Shown: piece after piece, positions 28,441-37,368 of the stretch
How positions within the stretch are numbered: the stretch's first letter is position 1
Layout: every line of letters starts with the position of its first letter
NCBI GenBank assembly: GCA_011523385.1
Contig: WTGX01000026.1
Location: 1-60,482, forward strand
Direction: 5' to 3'
From: Nitrospira sp.
Lineage (GTDB): Bacteria; Nitrospirota; Nitrospiria; Nitrospirales; UBA8639
DNA length: 60,482 nt
Notes under the pieces: model-generated
Database searches by the model: none
The model's input: the letters and a program-made list of their open reading frames with translations, nothing else
Told to the model about the DNA's origin: nothing
Made by a program: the position numbers and the translations under genes

Positions 28441-29594
28441 ACAGATCATGGCAGCCTACAAAGCTCCTCAAGGCACTTGCTCCCGTATCACGACCTGAGG
28501 CTGTAGACCCAATAAAAGAGTATCGGCTTTTGGGGATCCGTTTAGATGGCGGGGGACCATTCCTAAGAGAGACCATATCCGGCTCACAAAGCGCAGCCAC
28601 GAAGCTTTTCAAGGTTAAAACAGGAGATTTTATCTATAGTCGTCTGTTCGCATGGCGCGGAGCATTTGGGGTGATAATCAGTCCTTTTGATGACTGTTAC
28701 GTCTCCGGTGAGTTTCCGACTTTCCAAGCCATTTCAGAGATCCTTGACATTGAATTTTTAAAGTTGTGGTTTCGTCTACCTTCGACAATCAAGCAGGTGG
28801 AAGAAAACTGTACAGGCAGTACGCCGTTAACACGCAATCGATTTAAGGAAAATTTCTTTCTTGACCTTGAAATCCCTCTCCCTCCACTTCCAGAGCAACG
28901 GCGGATTGTGGCGCACATCGAAGCCCTTACGGCCAAAATCGAAGAAACAAAAAGGCTCAAGAAGCAGATTGAACAGGATTCAGATAAATTGCTCCTAGGT
29001 ACGTTCTACAAATTGATTTCTGGTGCAGATGAAGAACCCATGAGAGAAATCGCTCCCATTACACGACGCCCTGTCAAGATTGACACCGCTTCAAGCTATC
29101 CGGAAATAGGCATTCGATCCTTCGGAAAAGGGACGTTTCATAAGCCCAGCCTAACCGGTTGGGAGGTTGGTTCGAAAAAACTTTATAAGATTCAAGCAGG
29201 CGACCTTCTTTTTAATAATGTCTTCGCTTGGGAAGGCGCGGTAGCCGTTGTTCGTCCTGAGGATGACGGACGTGTCGGATCACACAGGTTTATTGCCTGT
29301 GTTCCCAAGAAGCAAGTCGTCACCGCCAATTTCCTACGCTTTTATTTTCTCACCGAAGAAGGTCTTGAAAAAACTGGACTTGCCTCCCCAGGTGGAGCAG
29401 GTAGAAATCGAACATTGGGATTGGAGAAACTTGAAGCCATAGCCGTGCCACTTCCCTCTTTTGAGAACCAGCTTTGGTTTGACAAACTCCATGTAACCGT
29501 AGAAAAAATAAGAGAAAGATTATCTCAGACCTACCTTGAACTCGACGCCCTCCTCCCCTCCATCCTCGACAAAGCCTTTAAAAGAAAACTTTAG
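28437..29594 (+). CDS. hsdS: Type I specificity subunit HsdS
   Basis: A 385-residue protein with two target-recognition domains (about 1-150 and 195-345), each followed by a helical spacer: 'IPLPPLPEQRRIVAHIEAL' and the more divergent 'VPLPSFENQLWFDKLH'. The two domains read the halves of a bipartite DNA site, which cannot be deduced from sequence alone. It is translationally coupled to hsdM. No inverted hsdS fragments suggesting phase variation were seen nearby. Confidence 0.92.
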   Translation: MNRSWQPTKLLKALAPVSRPEAVDPIKEYRLLGIRLDGGGPFLRETISGSQSAATKLFKVKTGDFIYSRLFAWRGAFGVIISPFDDCYVSGEFPTFQAISEILDIEFLKLWFRLPSTIKQVEENCTGSTPLTRNRFKENFFLDLEIPLPPLPEQRRIVAHIEALTAKIEETKRLKKQIEQDSDKLLLGTFYKLISGADEEPMREIAPITRRPVKIDTASSYPEIGIRSFGKGTFHKPSLTGWEVGSKKLYKIQAGDLLFNNVFAWEGAVAVVRPEDDGRVGSHRFIACVPKKQVVTANFLRFYFLTEEGLEKTGLASPGGAGRNRTLGLEKLEAIAVPLPSFENQLWFDKLHVTVEKIRERLSQTYLELDALLPSILDKAFKRKL

Positions 29595-29679
29595 ACCAGT
29601 TGCGCAAGTGAACTCAGACCAAGCAAACCTTGGGAATTGTAAATGTTCAGTCGTTCGTTGATAGCGTGAAGGGTTGGTT

Positions 29680-29865
29680 ACATTCAGAATGGTCATGCCG
29701 AGCGAAGTGCCTGTCCTGAGCTTGTCGAAGGAAGGAATCTCCTTGCTGTCATCCCCGTCCCGATCGGGGATCCAGGGTTGTTGTCATTGCGAACGGAGGG
29801 GAAAAAGAAAAGACCCTGGATCCTCGATTAAAGATGTCGAGGATGACAGAAGGAGGCAGCCGCTA
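29680..29865. repeat. Cluster of intergenic hairpin repeats
   Basis: Contains 'CCTGTCCTGAGCTTGTCGAAGG', a hairpin ATCCCCG...CGGGGAT (29751-29771) and a second hairpin ATCCTCGA...TCGAGGAT (29820-29844). The second, with flanks, is a 36-bp inverted identical copy of the element at 54426-54461. No gene lies in this gap between hsdS and convergent fhs. Confidence 0.8.
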
Positions 29866-29873
29866 GACTGCGA

Positions 29874-31556
29874 TCAAAACAGGCCGACGATGTCGCCCTT
29901 GGCGTCGAGGCCCACGGCTTCGGCAGCCGGGACGCGCGGCAGCCCGGGCATGGTCATAATGCCGCCGGTCAACACGACGAGAAATTCGGCTCCCAGGGAC
30001 AGCCGGACTTCTCGAATGGGGACCGTAAATCCGGTGGGGGCCCCTTTCTTCTCGGGGTCGGTCGAAAAGCTGTATTGGGTCTTGGCCATGCAGATGGGAA
30101 ATCGACCATATCCCTTGTTTTCCAGTTCCTCCAATTGCTTGAGCACGGGCGACGGCATATCCGCCTTTTCCGCGCCATAAATCTCTTTCGACACGCTCTG
30201 GATTTTTTCGGCCAGCGGCAGGTCATCGGCATAGAGGGGCTGAAAATCGGTGGGGTCGCCTTCGATCGTCTTCACCACCAATTCCGCCAATGTGACGGCC
30301 CCCTCCCCGCCTTTGGCCCAATGGTTCGCCAGAGCCACTTTTACTCCTCGCCCGGCGCACGCTTCATGGACCAGTTCCAATTCGGCCTTGGTATCGCTCG
30401 TGAACTCATTGATGGCCACCACCACGGGGACCCTGAATTTCTTCACGTTGTCCAGATGCCGGACTAAATTCGGGAGGCCGCGTTTGAGCGCGTCGAGGTT
30501 TTCCGTAGTCAGTTCTTTGGGATCGGCTCCGCCGTGCAGCTTCAGCGCCTTGACCGTTGCCACCACAACGGCGCAATCCGGCTTCAACCCGGCCCGCCGG
30601 CATTTGATGTTGAAAAATTTCTCCGCTCCCAGGTCCGCCCCGAACCCTGCTTCGGTCACGACGTAGTCCGCCAATTTCAAGGCCGCCTTCGTGGCTACGA
30701 CCGAATTGCACCCATGGGCAATATTACCGAATGGCCCGCCGTGCACAAAGGCGGGATTACCTTCCAGGGTCTGGACCAAATTGGGGTTCAACGCGTCCTT
30801 CAACAGGGCAGTCATGGCACCTTGGGCTTTCACGTCCCTGGCAAAGACAAATTCCTTTTGCGGAGTCAGCCCGACCTTGATGTTCCCCAACCGCCGTTGC
30901 AGATCGTGCAGGTCCGTCGCCAAGCACAGCACGGCCATGACCTCGGAGGCCGCGGTGATGTCGAAACTCCCTTCCCTGGCAAAGCCGTTCACGGCAGAAC
31001 CCAACCCCGTGACGATCTGGCGCAACGACCGGTCGTTCATATCCATGATCCTCCGCCAACTGATCTGCCTGGCATCCAGGAACGGGGCGTGTCCCCAATA
31101 CAAATGATTATCCACCATCGCCGCGAGCAGGTTATGGGCCGAGGTAATGGCGTGAAAATCTCCCGTAAAGTGCAGATTGATGTCGGTCATCGGCACGACT
31201 TGGGCGTATCCGCCTCCGCAGGCGCCGCCTTTCATGCCGAAACACGGCCCCAGGCTGGGTTCCCGCAAGGCCACCATCACTTTTTTCCCGATCTTCGCCA
31301 AGCCGTCCGTCAGGCCGACGGACGTCGTGGTTTTGCCTTCCCCGGCCGCGGTGGGCGACATGGCCGTCATCAAAATCAATTTCCCGTCGGGCCTTTCGTT
31401 CAAGCCACCGGGTAAGGAGAACGGAAGTTTGGTTTTATATTTTCCATAGAGATCCAGGACGTCCCGCTCAAGCCCCAATTTCTCCTGCGCGACCTGCTCA
31501 ATCGGCCGGAGAACCGCCTTGCCGGCGATTTCACTATTGATGTTTGTCTGTGCCAT
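29874..31556 (-). CDS. fhs: Formate-tetrahydrofolate ligase
   Basis: A 560-residue enzyme that makes 10-formyltetrahydrofolate from formate, tetrahydrofolate and ATP. The P-loop-like '[20 protein letters not shown]', '[27 protein letters not shown]' and '[11 protein letters not shown]' are diagnostic. It serves one-carbon metabolism. It is a single gene flanked by hairpin repeats and by divergent EEP-family gene. Confidence 0.97.
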   Translation of the reverse strand: MAQTNINSEIAGKAVLRPIEQVAQEKLGLERDVLDLYGKYKTKLPFSLPGGLNERPDGKLILMTAMSPTAAGEGKTTTSVGLTDGLAKIGKKVMVALREPSLGPCFGMKGGACGGGYAQVVPMTDINLHFTGDFHAITSAHNLLAAMVDNHLYWGHAPFLDARQISWRRIMDMNDRSLRQIVTGLGSAVNGFAREGSFDITAASEVMAVLCLATDLHDLQRRLGNIKVGLTPQKEFVFARDVKAQGAMTALLKDALNPNLVQTLEGNPAFVHGGPFGNIAHGCNSVVATKAALKLADYVVTEAGFGADLGAEKFFNIKCRRAGLKPDCAVVVATVKALKLHGGADPKELTTENLDALKRGLPNLVRHLDNVKKFRVPVVVAINEFTSDTKAELELVHEACAGRGVKVALANHWAKGGEGAVTLAELVVKTIEGDPTDFQPLYADDLPLAEKIQSVSKEIYGAEKADMPSPVLKQLEELENKGYGRFPICMAKTQYSFSTDPEKKGAPTGFTVPIREVRLSLGAEFLVVLTGGIMTMPGLPRVPAAEAVGLDAKGDIVGLF

Positions 31557-31709
31557 GCCTCACCTCAGTCAGCTTTATAGACGTATTTTCCTCAGATTGC
31601 TCAAGAGCACGCCATGCCGCCCCATGCCCCAACGGACAACGGCCATCCACGCGCCACGGGGTAGGCTTTTGGGGTCAAGGTCTGGTATGAATGTATGCGG
31701 GAGATCGTT

Positions 31710-32807
31710 ATGCGGGTTTGCTTTTTGGTTGCCAGTTTCATTGTCGTTGCAACGTTCGGTGGTCTCGACGCCGTTCTTGCATACGCCTCTGAAGCGGGGT
31801 CCCATCCTGCTGTCCATCAAAGCTCTTCCGCGGAAGAAGCCCTGGTGTGGAAATCTTCGACGCACTGTGAACGCGTTGTCAAGGATGGCGGTCGCATGGC
31901 CGTCCCCGGTCCGAACGTACTGCGGGTCGGAACGTGGAATATCCGGTGGTTCCCCCATGGCAGCCCGCCTGACCGTCCGGATCGTTCCATTCCACCGACC
32001 GACCTGGAATGGCTGACGTGCACCATTGTCTGGATGCAAACGGATATCCTGGTTGTTCAAGAGAGCCTGACCACCACCGAGGCCCGGTCCGCGTGGGACC
32101 GGATGTTGACGGCGCTCGACCGGCGGACGGGAGCGTCCTGGCAATGGTCGGTTCAACCATGCGGAAGACCCGATGGGCACCACGTGGGGGCGTTATGGAA
32201 CGCAAACAGGGTGGCACTCTCCGCTATCCAAAGCCTCTGGCGCTTGAACGGTAAAGCCACGTCCGCACAAAATCCATGTGAGGGCGGACTCCGTCCCGGC
32301 CACTACGCGCGCGTTCAATCCAAACGCCAACCGGGTGCGGACTTTCACGTGATCGGTCTTCATCTCAAGTCTGGTCCTACGGTCGCGTCGGTTGAAACGC
32401 GGCATGCGGCGCTCAACCGCATCGACACTGCGGTTGCGCGTTTTCTCGAAGAGGATCGAGACGTGATGATCCTTGGGGATTTCAACACCATGGGTGCCGG
32501 CGACCGGCATTCACAACGATCGGAATTGAAATATCTCAGACGAATGGTGGCGAAAGAATCGCCCGGGTTTCACGACCTTGCCCCGGAGCCCCGGTGCTCG
32601 CATTACTTTCGCGGACGGGGCGATTGGTTGGATCACGTGCTGGTCGCGAAAGACATGACCGAAATACGCGCGCGGTCGGCGCGCGTGACCGGCTATTGCG
32701 CCGTGGCCGGGTGCCGGCGGATCAGGGGGGAATACCCGCTGGCTTATCAACGTTTATCCGATCATTGCCCCGTTATCATTGAGATCGACAACCGCGACAA
32801 GGATTGA
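31710..32807 (+). CDS. Exported endonuclease/exonuclease/phosphatase-family protein
   Basis: A 365-residue protein with a signal peptide (MRVCFLVASFIVVATFGG...) and the EEP fold: 'LRVGTWNIRWF', 'HVIGLHLKSG', 'VMILGDFNTM' and the closing 'RLSDHCPVIIEID' with the catalytic His/Asp residues. The substrate (nucleic acid or phosphoester) cannot be told. GGAG 7 bp before the ATG at 31710 decides the start. Its stop overlaps tag. Confidence 0.88.
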   Translation: MRVCFLVASFIVVATFGGLDAVLAYASEAGSHPAVHQSSSAEEALVWKSSTHCERVVKDGGRMAVPGPNVLRVGTWNIRWFPHGSPPDRPDRSIPPTDLEWLTCTIVWMQTDILVVQESLTTTEARSAWDRMLTALDRRTGASWQWSVQPCGRPDGHHVGALWNANRVALSAIQSLWRLNGKATSAQNPCEGGLRPGHYARVQSKRQPGADFHVIGLHLKSGPTVASVETRHAALNRIDTAVARFLEEDRDVMILGDFNTMGAGDRHSQRSELKYLRRMVAKESPGFHDLAPEPRCSHYFRGRGDWLDHVLVAKDMTEIRARSARVTGYCAVAGCRRIRGEYPLAYQRLSDHCPVIIEIDNRDKD

Positions 32808-33382
32808 TGATGAGCCGGCCAGTATCTACGCGATGTTCCTGGGCCACCAATACGCTCCTGACCCAATACCATGACGAAGAATGGGGCGTCCCCGTACACG
32901 ACGATCGACGGTTGTTTGAATTTCTCATTCTTGAAGGTGCCCAGGCAGGGTTGAGTTGGAACACGATTCTGCAAAAACGTGAAGCGTTCCGTATGGCCTT
33001 TGATCATTTCGACCCCGCATCAATCGCCAGGTACGACGCACGAAAAGTGAGTGCCCTGTTGAACAACCCCGGTATCATCCGGAACCGGCTCAAAATTCAA
33101 GCGGCTATTTCCAATGCACGGGCCTTTCTGCTCGTTCAGGAGGAAGTCGGCAGCTTTGATGAATATATTTGGCAATTCGTCAAAGGCCGGCCGGTCCGCA
33201 ATCGATGGACCTCTCCTCAGGATGTGCCCTGTCAGACGCCGGCCTCCGATGCCATGAGTCGAGACCTCAAACGCCGGGGCTTCATGTTCGCCGGCTCGAC
33301 GATTTGCTACGCGTTCATGCAAGCCATTGGCATGGTCAACGATCATACGACCGGTTGCTTTCGATACCGTCAGTTGCGCTAA
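32807..33382 (+). CDS. tag: DNA-3-methyladenine glycosylase I
   Basis: A 191-residue DNA repair enzyme that removes 3-methyladenine. 'CSWATNTLLTQYHDEEWGVPVHDD', 'LEGAQAGLSWNTILQKREAFR' and 'GSTICYAFMQAIGMVNDH' are the hallmark blocks, including zinc-binding Cys/His residues. The start codons ATGATG overlap the preceding stop. Confidence 0.95.
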   Translation: MMSRPVSTRCSWATNTLLTQYHDEEWGVPVHDDRRLFEFLILEGAQAGLSWNTILQKREAFRMAFDHFDPASIARYDARKVSALLNNPGIIRNRLKIQAAISNARAFLLVQEEVGSFDEYIWQFVKGRPVRNRWTSPQDVPCQTPASDAMSRDLKRRGFMFAGSTICYAFMQAIGMVNDHTTGCFRYRQLR

Positions 33383-33526
33383 CCAGTTTTCATCGCCCAC
33401 GGCATTCGTTGAGGAAAGGGATTTGCTTGATGATAGAATCTTCAACATAAAATTAAGTATCACTATCTATTGTATTTTATATAAACATGGCTACAATATA
33501 TTGTTGTTATGCCATAAAATAATAAA

Positions 33527-33575
33527 TTGAAAAAAATAAAGCATGTTGGTATAGTGTAGTTGGAACGTTTGTTCC
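33527..33575 (+). promoter_or_regulatory. Strong promoter with palindromic operator
   Basis: TTGAAA (33527-33532), 17-bp spacer, TATAGT (33550-33555), followed at about the start site by GGAAC-GTTT-GTTCC (33562-33575). The palindrome fits the GAAC-N4-GTTC form of LexA boxes known in Firmicutes and some other phyla. It would drive the 80-residue gene at 33732, leaving a leader of roughly 165 nt in an AT-rich region (33383-33731) with no other gene. Confidence 0.6.
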
Positions 33576-33731
33576 ATAAATCATGTGGAATGGCAAAAGT
33601 TGCCGTTCTCTTTGTTGCTATCGCTACTGCGGCAAGGGATTTCAATACAGCGTACTGCTCTCAGTTTCGATGGTTTATTCAGTTCTGATTGGGGAGAGAC
33701 ATAGCTGTTTCCACACAAAAGGAGGCACGTT

Positions 33732-33974
33732 ATGGCAAGTCAAGGCACCATTGAACGAGAAGTCGCAATTTTCGAACAACACCAGCGCGAGGGACAAACA
33801 CGATGGTTCGTTCGCGTATCCTGCAATTTTTTCGAACCACGAGTCTATGGTCCCTTTCCGGACGAACATGAAGCCGAACGGTTTCGAGGGGGGGCGGAGT
33901 TCGAACTCCGAAAATTGTTAGACTACCAACTCCCCAGCCTGTCCGACGATTGTCATTTCCCTGTCCTTCGTTAA
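33732..33974 (+). CDS. Hypothetical 80-residue protein
   Basis: Not recognised. A soluble protein with 'TRWFVRVSCNFFEPRVYGPFPDEHEAERF', which looks like a small alpha/beta domain. A strong AAAGGAGG ribosome site precedes the ATG and a good promoter with a palindromic operator lies upstream, so I regard it as real and regulated. A hairpin repeat (33990-34014) follows. Confidence 0.7.
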   Translation: MASQGTIEREVAIFEQHQREGQTRWFVRVSCNFFEPRVYGPFPDEHEAERFRGGAEFELRKLLDYQLPSLSDDCHFPVLR

Positions 33975-33989
33975 AGCATTCTTATGTGG

Positions 33990-34014
33990 ATTCCCGCTGG
34001 CTATCAGCGGGAAT
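33990..34014. repeat. Intergenic hairpin repeat, type C
   Basis: Arms ATTCCCGCT and AGCGGGAAT with a 7-nt loop. Related copies are at 44715-44734, 48156-48175 and 56581-56600. Confidence 0.75.
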
Positions 34015-34130
34015 CTATTGCATGTCAGTGCGACATCTCGCCACCCGTGTTCTGTCCTGAACAAAGGTGCGAGCTTGTCAGTCATCCACTGTCTGTTCAC
34101 AGGAACTTATTGTGAATTACGTACATGACT

Positions 34131-34148
34131 AAACATAACGTTATGTTT
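34131..34148. promoter_or_regulatory. Perfect 18-bp palindrome
   Basis: AAACATAAC followed directly by its reverse complement GTTATGTTT, in an AT-rich gap without genes (33975-34362). It has the size and symmetry of a dimeric repressor's operator. The regulator is not known. Confidence 0.5.
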
Positions 34149-34179
34149 TTATTGCACTATTGAACATCAACCGGCTTCG

Positions 34180-34345
34180 TCCACAAAAAATGGGGACAAC
34201 TTTGTGGATTCTTTTTGTACTGTATAAAATTGCAAAGTACCTAAGGCCATTGTGAGCGAGTTGCCTATTTTTTAGGCATAGCGGCTTCTTGGTCTGCACC
34301 ACAAAATCTGGTAAGGGAAAGACCCTTGGGGGCGGGTACTTAGAT
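34180..34345 (+). promoter_or_regulatory. Possible structured leader of the M32 peptidase gene
   Basis: Contains arms TCCACAAA/TTTGTGGA (34180-34208) followed by a T tract, a TATAAA box near 34222, then hairpins TGCCTA-TTTTT-TAGGCA, ACCA...TGGT and AAGGG-AAAGA-CCCTT before the ATG at 34363. No known riboswitch family was recognised. Confidence 0.35.
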
Positions 34346-34362
34346 CTCTCCCTTCACTGTAG

Positions 34363-35907
34363 ATGTCCGATCCAACGCAAACACTAACCGCTCTCAAATC
34401 CAAACTCCTGGAAATCCAACACCTCAAGGACGCCGCAGCCCTGCTGTCCTGGGATCAGGAAACCCATATGCCGGCCGGCGGAGGACAAACCCGCGCCGAG
34501 CAACTGGCCACGCTCCAGACCCTGGCTCACGCCAAGTTCGTCGCCCCGGAGATCGAAGACCTCCTGTTGCATCTTATCGATCCGGCAACGGGTTTAGCGA
34601 ACACCGGCGCCGGCGGGCTTGATGATGCCTCAAAGGCCCTGCTTCGGGAAACCTGGCGGGACTTCAGCCGGGCCAAGAAACTTCCATCGAATTTCATCAA
34701 CCGCCTGGAGCGTGAATCCTCCTTGGCCCAGCAAGTATGGGTCGAGGCCCGCGGGCGCGATGACTTCCTGCAATATCTTCCCAACCTGCAAACGATCATC
34801 GCCTTGAAATCTGAAGAGATCGACTATCTGGGCTACGACGATTGCCCATACGACGCGCTCCTGGACACCTACGAACCCGGGGCCACCGTGTCTCAACTCC
34901 AACCGCTGTTCGCCACGCTTCGTCACGGATTACTCGAACTGTTGGCACACGTCCGGGAATGCGCTGCACCGCCGGATGACCGGATCCTGTTTCAAACCTA
35001 CGACAAACAGCAGCAACTCGCGTTCGGAGAACTGGTGCTTCAGAAGATGGGATACGACTTCAACCGGGGACGATTGGATCTCTCGGCTCACCCCTTTACC
35101 ACGTCTTTCCACCCGACGGACGTACGCGTCACGACGCGCGTCTTCGAACAGGATCTGCCCTCATGCCTCTTCAGTTGTATCCATGAGGGAGGACATGGCC
35201 TCTATGAACAAGGTCTGGCCCAAGCACAGTACGGCACTCCTTTGGGCGAAACGCTTTCTCTCGGCATTCATGAAAGCCAATCGCGGCTATGGGAAAACAC
35301 CGTGGGGCGATCCAAAGCTTTTTGGATGCATTTCTTCCCCTTGCTGCAACAATACTTTCCGTCACAACTCGGAGCCACGTCCATGGATCGCTTCCATGCC
35401 GCCTTGAATAGGGTGAAGCCCTCCCTGATCCGGGTGGAAGCGGACGAAGTCACGTACAATCTGCACATCATGGTGCGTTTTGAAATAGAACTGGCCTTGA
35501 TTGAAAAACAGATTGCCGTCAAGGACCTGCCCGGTCTATGGCGGGAAAAAATGCAGGAATATCTGGGGGTCGCTCCCGAACGGGACGCCGACGGTGTGAT
35601 GCAGGACGTCCATTGGTCACTGGGAGCCTTGGGCTACTTTCCCACGTATACCCTGGGCAATCTTTATGCGGCCATGTTTTTTGAGCAGGCGTGCCGGGAC
35701 GTCCCCGCCCTGGAGACCGACATCCAACGAGGTTGCCTGCTGCCACTCAAAGACTGGCTCAACCGCAACATCCACCGGTACGGACGCCAATATTCGTCCG
35801 ACGACCTCCTGCAGCGGATCACCGGCTGCACGCTAAGCGTCGAACCATTCCTCTCATACCTTCGTACCAAAATCGGGGACGTGTACGGCTTCACCATTAA
35901 TCCCTGA
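34363..35907 (+). CDS. M32-family metallocarboxypeptidase
   Basis: A 514-residue Taq-type carboxypeptidase. The zinc motif HEGGH in 'FSCIHEGGHGLYEQGL', the 'HPFTTSFHPTDVRVTTR' substrate block and 'GIHESQSRLWEN' identify it. It removes C-terminal residues from peptides in the cytoplasm; no signal peptide is seen. It is a single gene with a long AT-rich upstream region. Confidence 0.95.
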   Translation: MSDPTQTLTALKSKLLEIQHLKDAAALLSWDQETHMPAGGGQTRAEQLATLQTLAHAKFVAPEIEDLLLHLIDPATGLANTGAGGLDDASKALLRETWRDFSRAKKLPSNFINRLERESSLAQQVWVEARGRDDFLQYLPNLQTIIALKSEEIDYLGYDDCPYDALLDTYEPGATVSQLQPLFATLRHGLLELLAHVRECAAPPDDRILFQTYDKQQQLAFGELVLQKMGYDFNRGRLDLSAHPFTTSFHPTDVRVTTRVFEQDLPSCLFSCIHEGGHGLYEQGLAQAQYGTPLGETLSLGIHESQSRLWENTVGRSKAFWMHFFPLLQQYFPSQLGATSMDRFHAALNRVKPSLIRVEADEVTYNLHIMVRFEIELALIEKQIAVKDLPGLWREKMQEYLGVAPERDADGVMQDVHWSLGALGYFPTYTLGNLYAAMFFEQACRDVPALETDIQRGCLLPLKDWLNRNIHRYGRQYSSDDLLQRITGCTLSVEPFLSYLRTKIGDVYGFTINP

Positions 35908-36114
35908 CAGCCACAGCATCGTCTCCGGCATCAGGCTTGCCTGCCACACCTGAAAAACTTCGTTCGCCTGACACCTGAAGATACAACCTTGCGTCCCCGA
36001 ATAGACGGTTCATACCGTTTCTCGCAGTCACGCGGTCATGGCCTTCCGAAAAGAAAAAACGCAAAACCCTTATCAAGCAACGCCCTTTGCGGGAAATTTG
36101 TTTTTCCGTCTTTC

Positions 36115-36129
36115 TGGCACGTTCCTTGC
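36115..36129 (+). promoter_or_regulatory. Sigma-54 promoter
   Basis: TGGCAC-GTTCC-TTGC is an exact -24/-12 element (GG and GC dinucleotides at the required spacing), 70 bp upstream of the exported ComEA-like gene. The rest of the 35908-36198 gap holds no gene. Sigma-54 promoters need an activator bound upstream, whose site is not evident. Confidence 0.65.
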
Positions 36130-36198
36130 CCGACGTAAAAACTGGAAATGCTTGACGCTATCTTTTCCATTCACCATTTTTCACAAGGAGGGACAGCC

Positions 36199-36519
36199 AT
36201 GAGAAACATTCATCAATTGAACCGGTCGCATTTCACAATCAGCATCATGGCGCTGATGCTCATTGTCAGTCTGTCGGGAATGGGGTTTGCCGCTGATGGC
36301 CGGGTGGACCTGAATACCAGCACCGCCAAAGAGCTTCAGCAATTGCCGGGAATCGGTAAGGGGCTGGCCAAGCGGATTGTCGACTATCGCACCGCCAATG
36401 GGCCATTCAAGACGGTAGAAGACTTGATAAAGGTCAAAGGCATCGGCAAGAAAATGTTTGCCAAGATGCAGGATCGCCTTACGGTCGGGAGTTCACCTCA
36501 GGTAGCCGCATCAGAATAA
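36199..36519 (+). CDS. Exported ComEA-like helix-hairpin-helix protein
   Basis: A 106-residue protein with a signal peptide (residues 1-31) and one ComEA domain: 'VDLNTSTAKELQQLPGIGKGLAKRIVDYR', then 'LIKVKGIGKKMFAKMQDRL'. ComEA proteins bind incoming DNA in the periplasm during transformation, but short versions are common in bacteria without known competence. AAGGAGGG precedes the ATG. A sigma-54 promoter lies upstream and a strong terminator downstream, so it is a single-gene unit. Confidence 0.9.
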   Translation: MRNIHQLNRSHFTISIMALMLIVSLSGMGFAADGRVDLNTSTAKELQQLPGIGKGLAKRIVDYRTANGPFKTVEDLIKVKGIGKKMFAKMQDRLTVGSSPQVAASE

Positions 36520-36565
36520 GTGCAGTACTTTTATCGATCATGGCCGGGACACCGGCAACGCGAGG

Positions 36566-36610
36566 AGCGGAGTCGGGCCGGATCAATCGGCCCGGCGCCA
36601 CTCCGCTTTT
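36566..36610 (+). terminator. Strong terminator after the ComEA-like gene
   Basis: Outer arms AGCGGAGT (36566-36573) and ACTCCGCT (36600-36607), inner arms CGGGCCG and CGGCCCG, ending in TTTT. It lies 47 bp after the stop codon. Confidence 0.75.
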
Positions 36611-36630
36611 CCAGCATAACCAACCAGCGA

Positions 36631-37200
36631 CTATGAGCCGAGGGCCTTATTCAGGAGAGCCAGTGTTTTGGCAGGAACGGAAAAATCTCCCGTTACTTCG
36701 ATGCGGGAGGGAACAAGCACAATGGAATGAAACGGAATATCCCGAACGCACAATTTTTCCTCGGGTCGATCTACTACGCTGATTTCAACGTCCTCCACGG
36801 ATTTCGTAATCTCTCCCACCTCTTGAGGCCCATAGGTCTCCACGACGGATTGCAGGATTTCCATCACCTGTTGGTTGACCTCGGTCCCGGAAGTCACTTC
36901 TTCATCCAACACGGGGACACATTCTTCCGCTGGACCGACGACGTCAAAATTCTGCAGCCGTTCTTTCTTGCGCAACGCCAGCAGATCGTTATCGAGGTCT
37001 TTGCTGAACGCTCCATAAGGAAACCGCATAAATTCGTAATGCAGCCCGCGAACGCCTTTTCCGAACATTTGCAACTCGGCCAAGAAGATCAACTGTTGCA
37101 CCTTCACGTCGCTGACCATCGAACACTCCTTTTCCTGGGCCAGGGACAGCCCATAAACCAACAACGTCCGATCAATCGTGATGTCTTGCGGTTTTCGCAT
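36631..37200 (-). CDS. Panacea (DUF4065)/YwgA-like protein
   Basis: About 189 residues. 'VSDVKVQQLIFLAELQMFGKG', 'YEFMRFPYGAFSKDLDNDLLAL' resemble the Panacea domain, found in many antitoxins (including SocA) and in YwgA-type proteins. No toxin gene is adjacent, so a toxin-antitoxin role is not supported. I start at MRKPQDITID; the longer frame upstream looks non-coding. It is divergent from fur. Confidence 0.55.
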   Translation of the reverse strand: MRKPQDITIDRTLLVYGLSLAQEKECSMVSDVKVQQLIFLAELQMFGKGVRGLHYEFMRFPYGAFSKDLDNDLLALRKKERLQNFDVVGPAEECVPVLDEEVTSGTEVNQQVMEILQSVVETYGPQEVGEITKSVEDVEISVVDRPEEKLCVRDIPFHSIVLVPSRIEVTGDFSVPAKTLALLNKALGS

Positions 37201-37309
37201 AATGAGAGACCAACAGGAAGGTGATCCTAACGAGCCCCTGGAAGACTCGTCAACGCGAAGGGACAGTCGGGTACTCATGCTCATTTCGTCAACGAGCCAT
37301 GATTCCTGC

Positions 37310-37338
37310 TTGACCCTTCGACCATATTCCGGTTTAAT
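37310..37338 (+). promoter_or_regulatory. Sigma-70 promoter of fur
   Basis: TTGACC (37310-37315), 17-bp spacer, TTTAAT (37333-37338), 30 bp before the fur ATG. No clear Fur box overlaps it. Confidence 0.65.
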
Positions 37339-37368
37339 AGTTTTTTATACACACGGTCGATTACTGTC

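Noticed and set aside
34261-34345. Leader of the M32 peptidase gene considered as a c-di-GMP or TPP riboswitch
   Set aside because: The diagnostic conserved bases of those families are not present.
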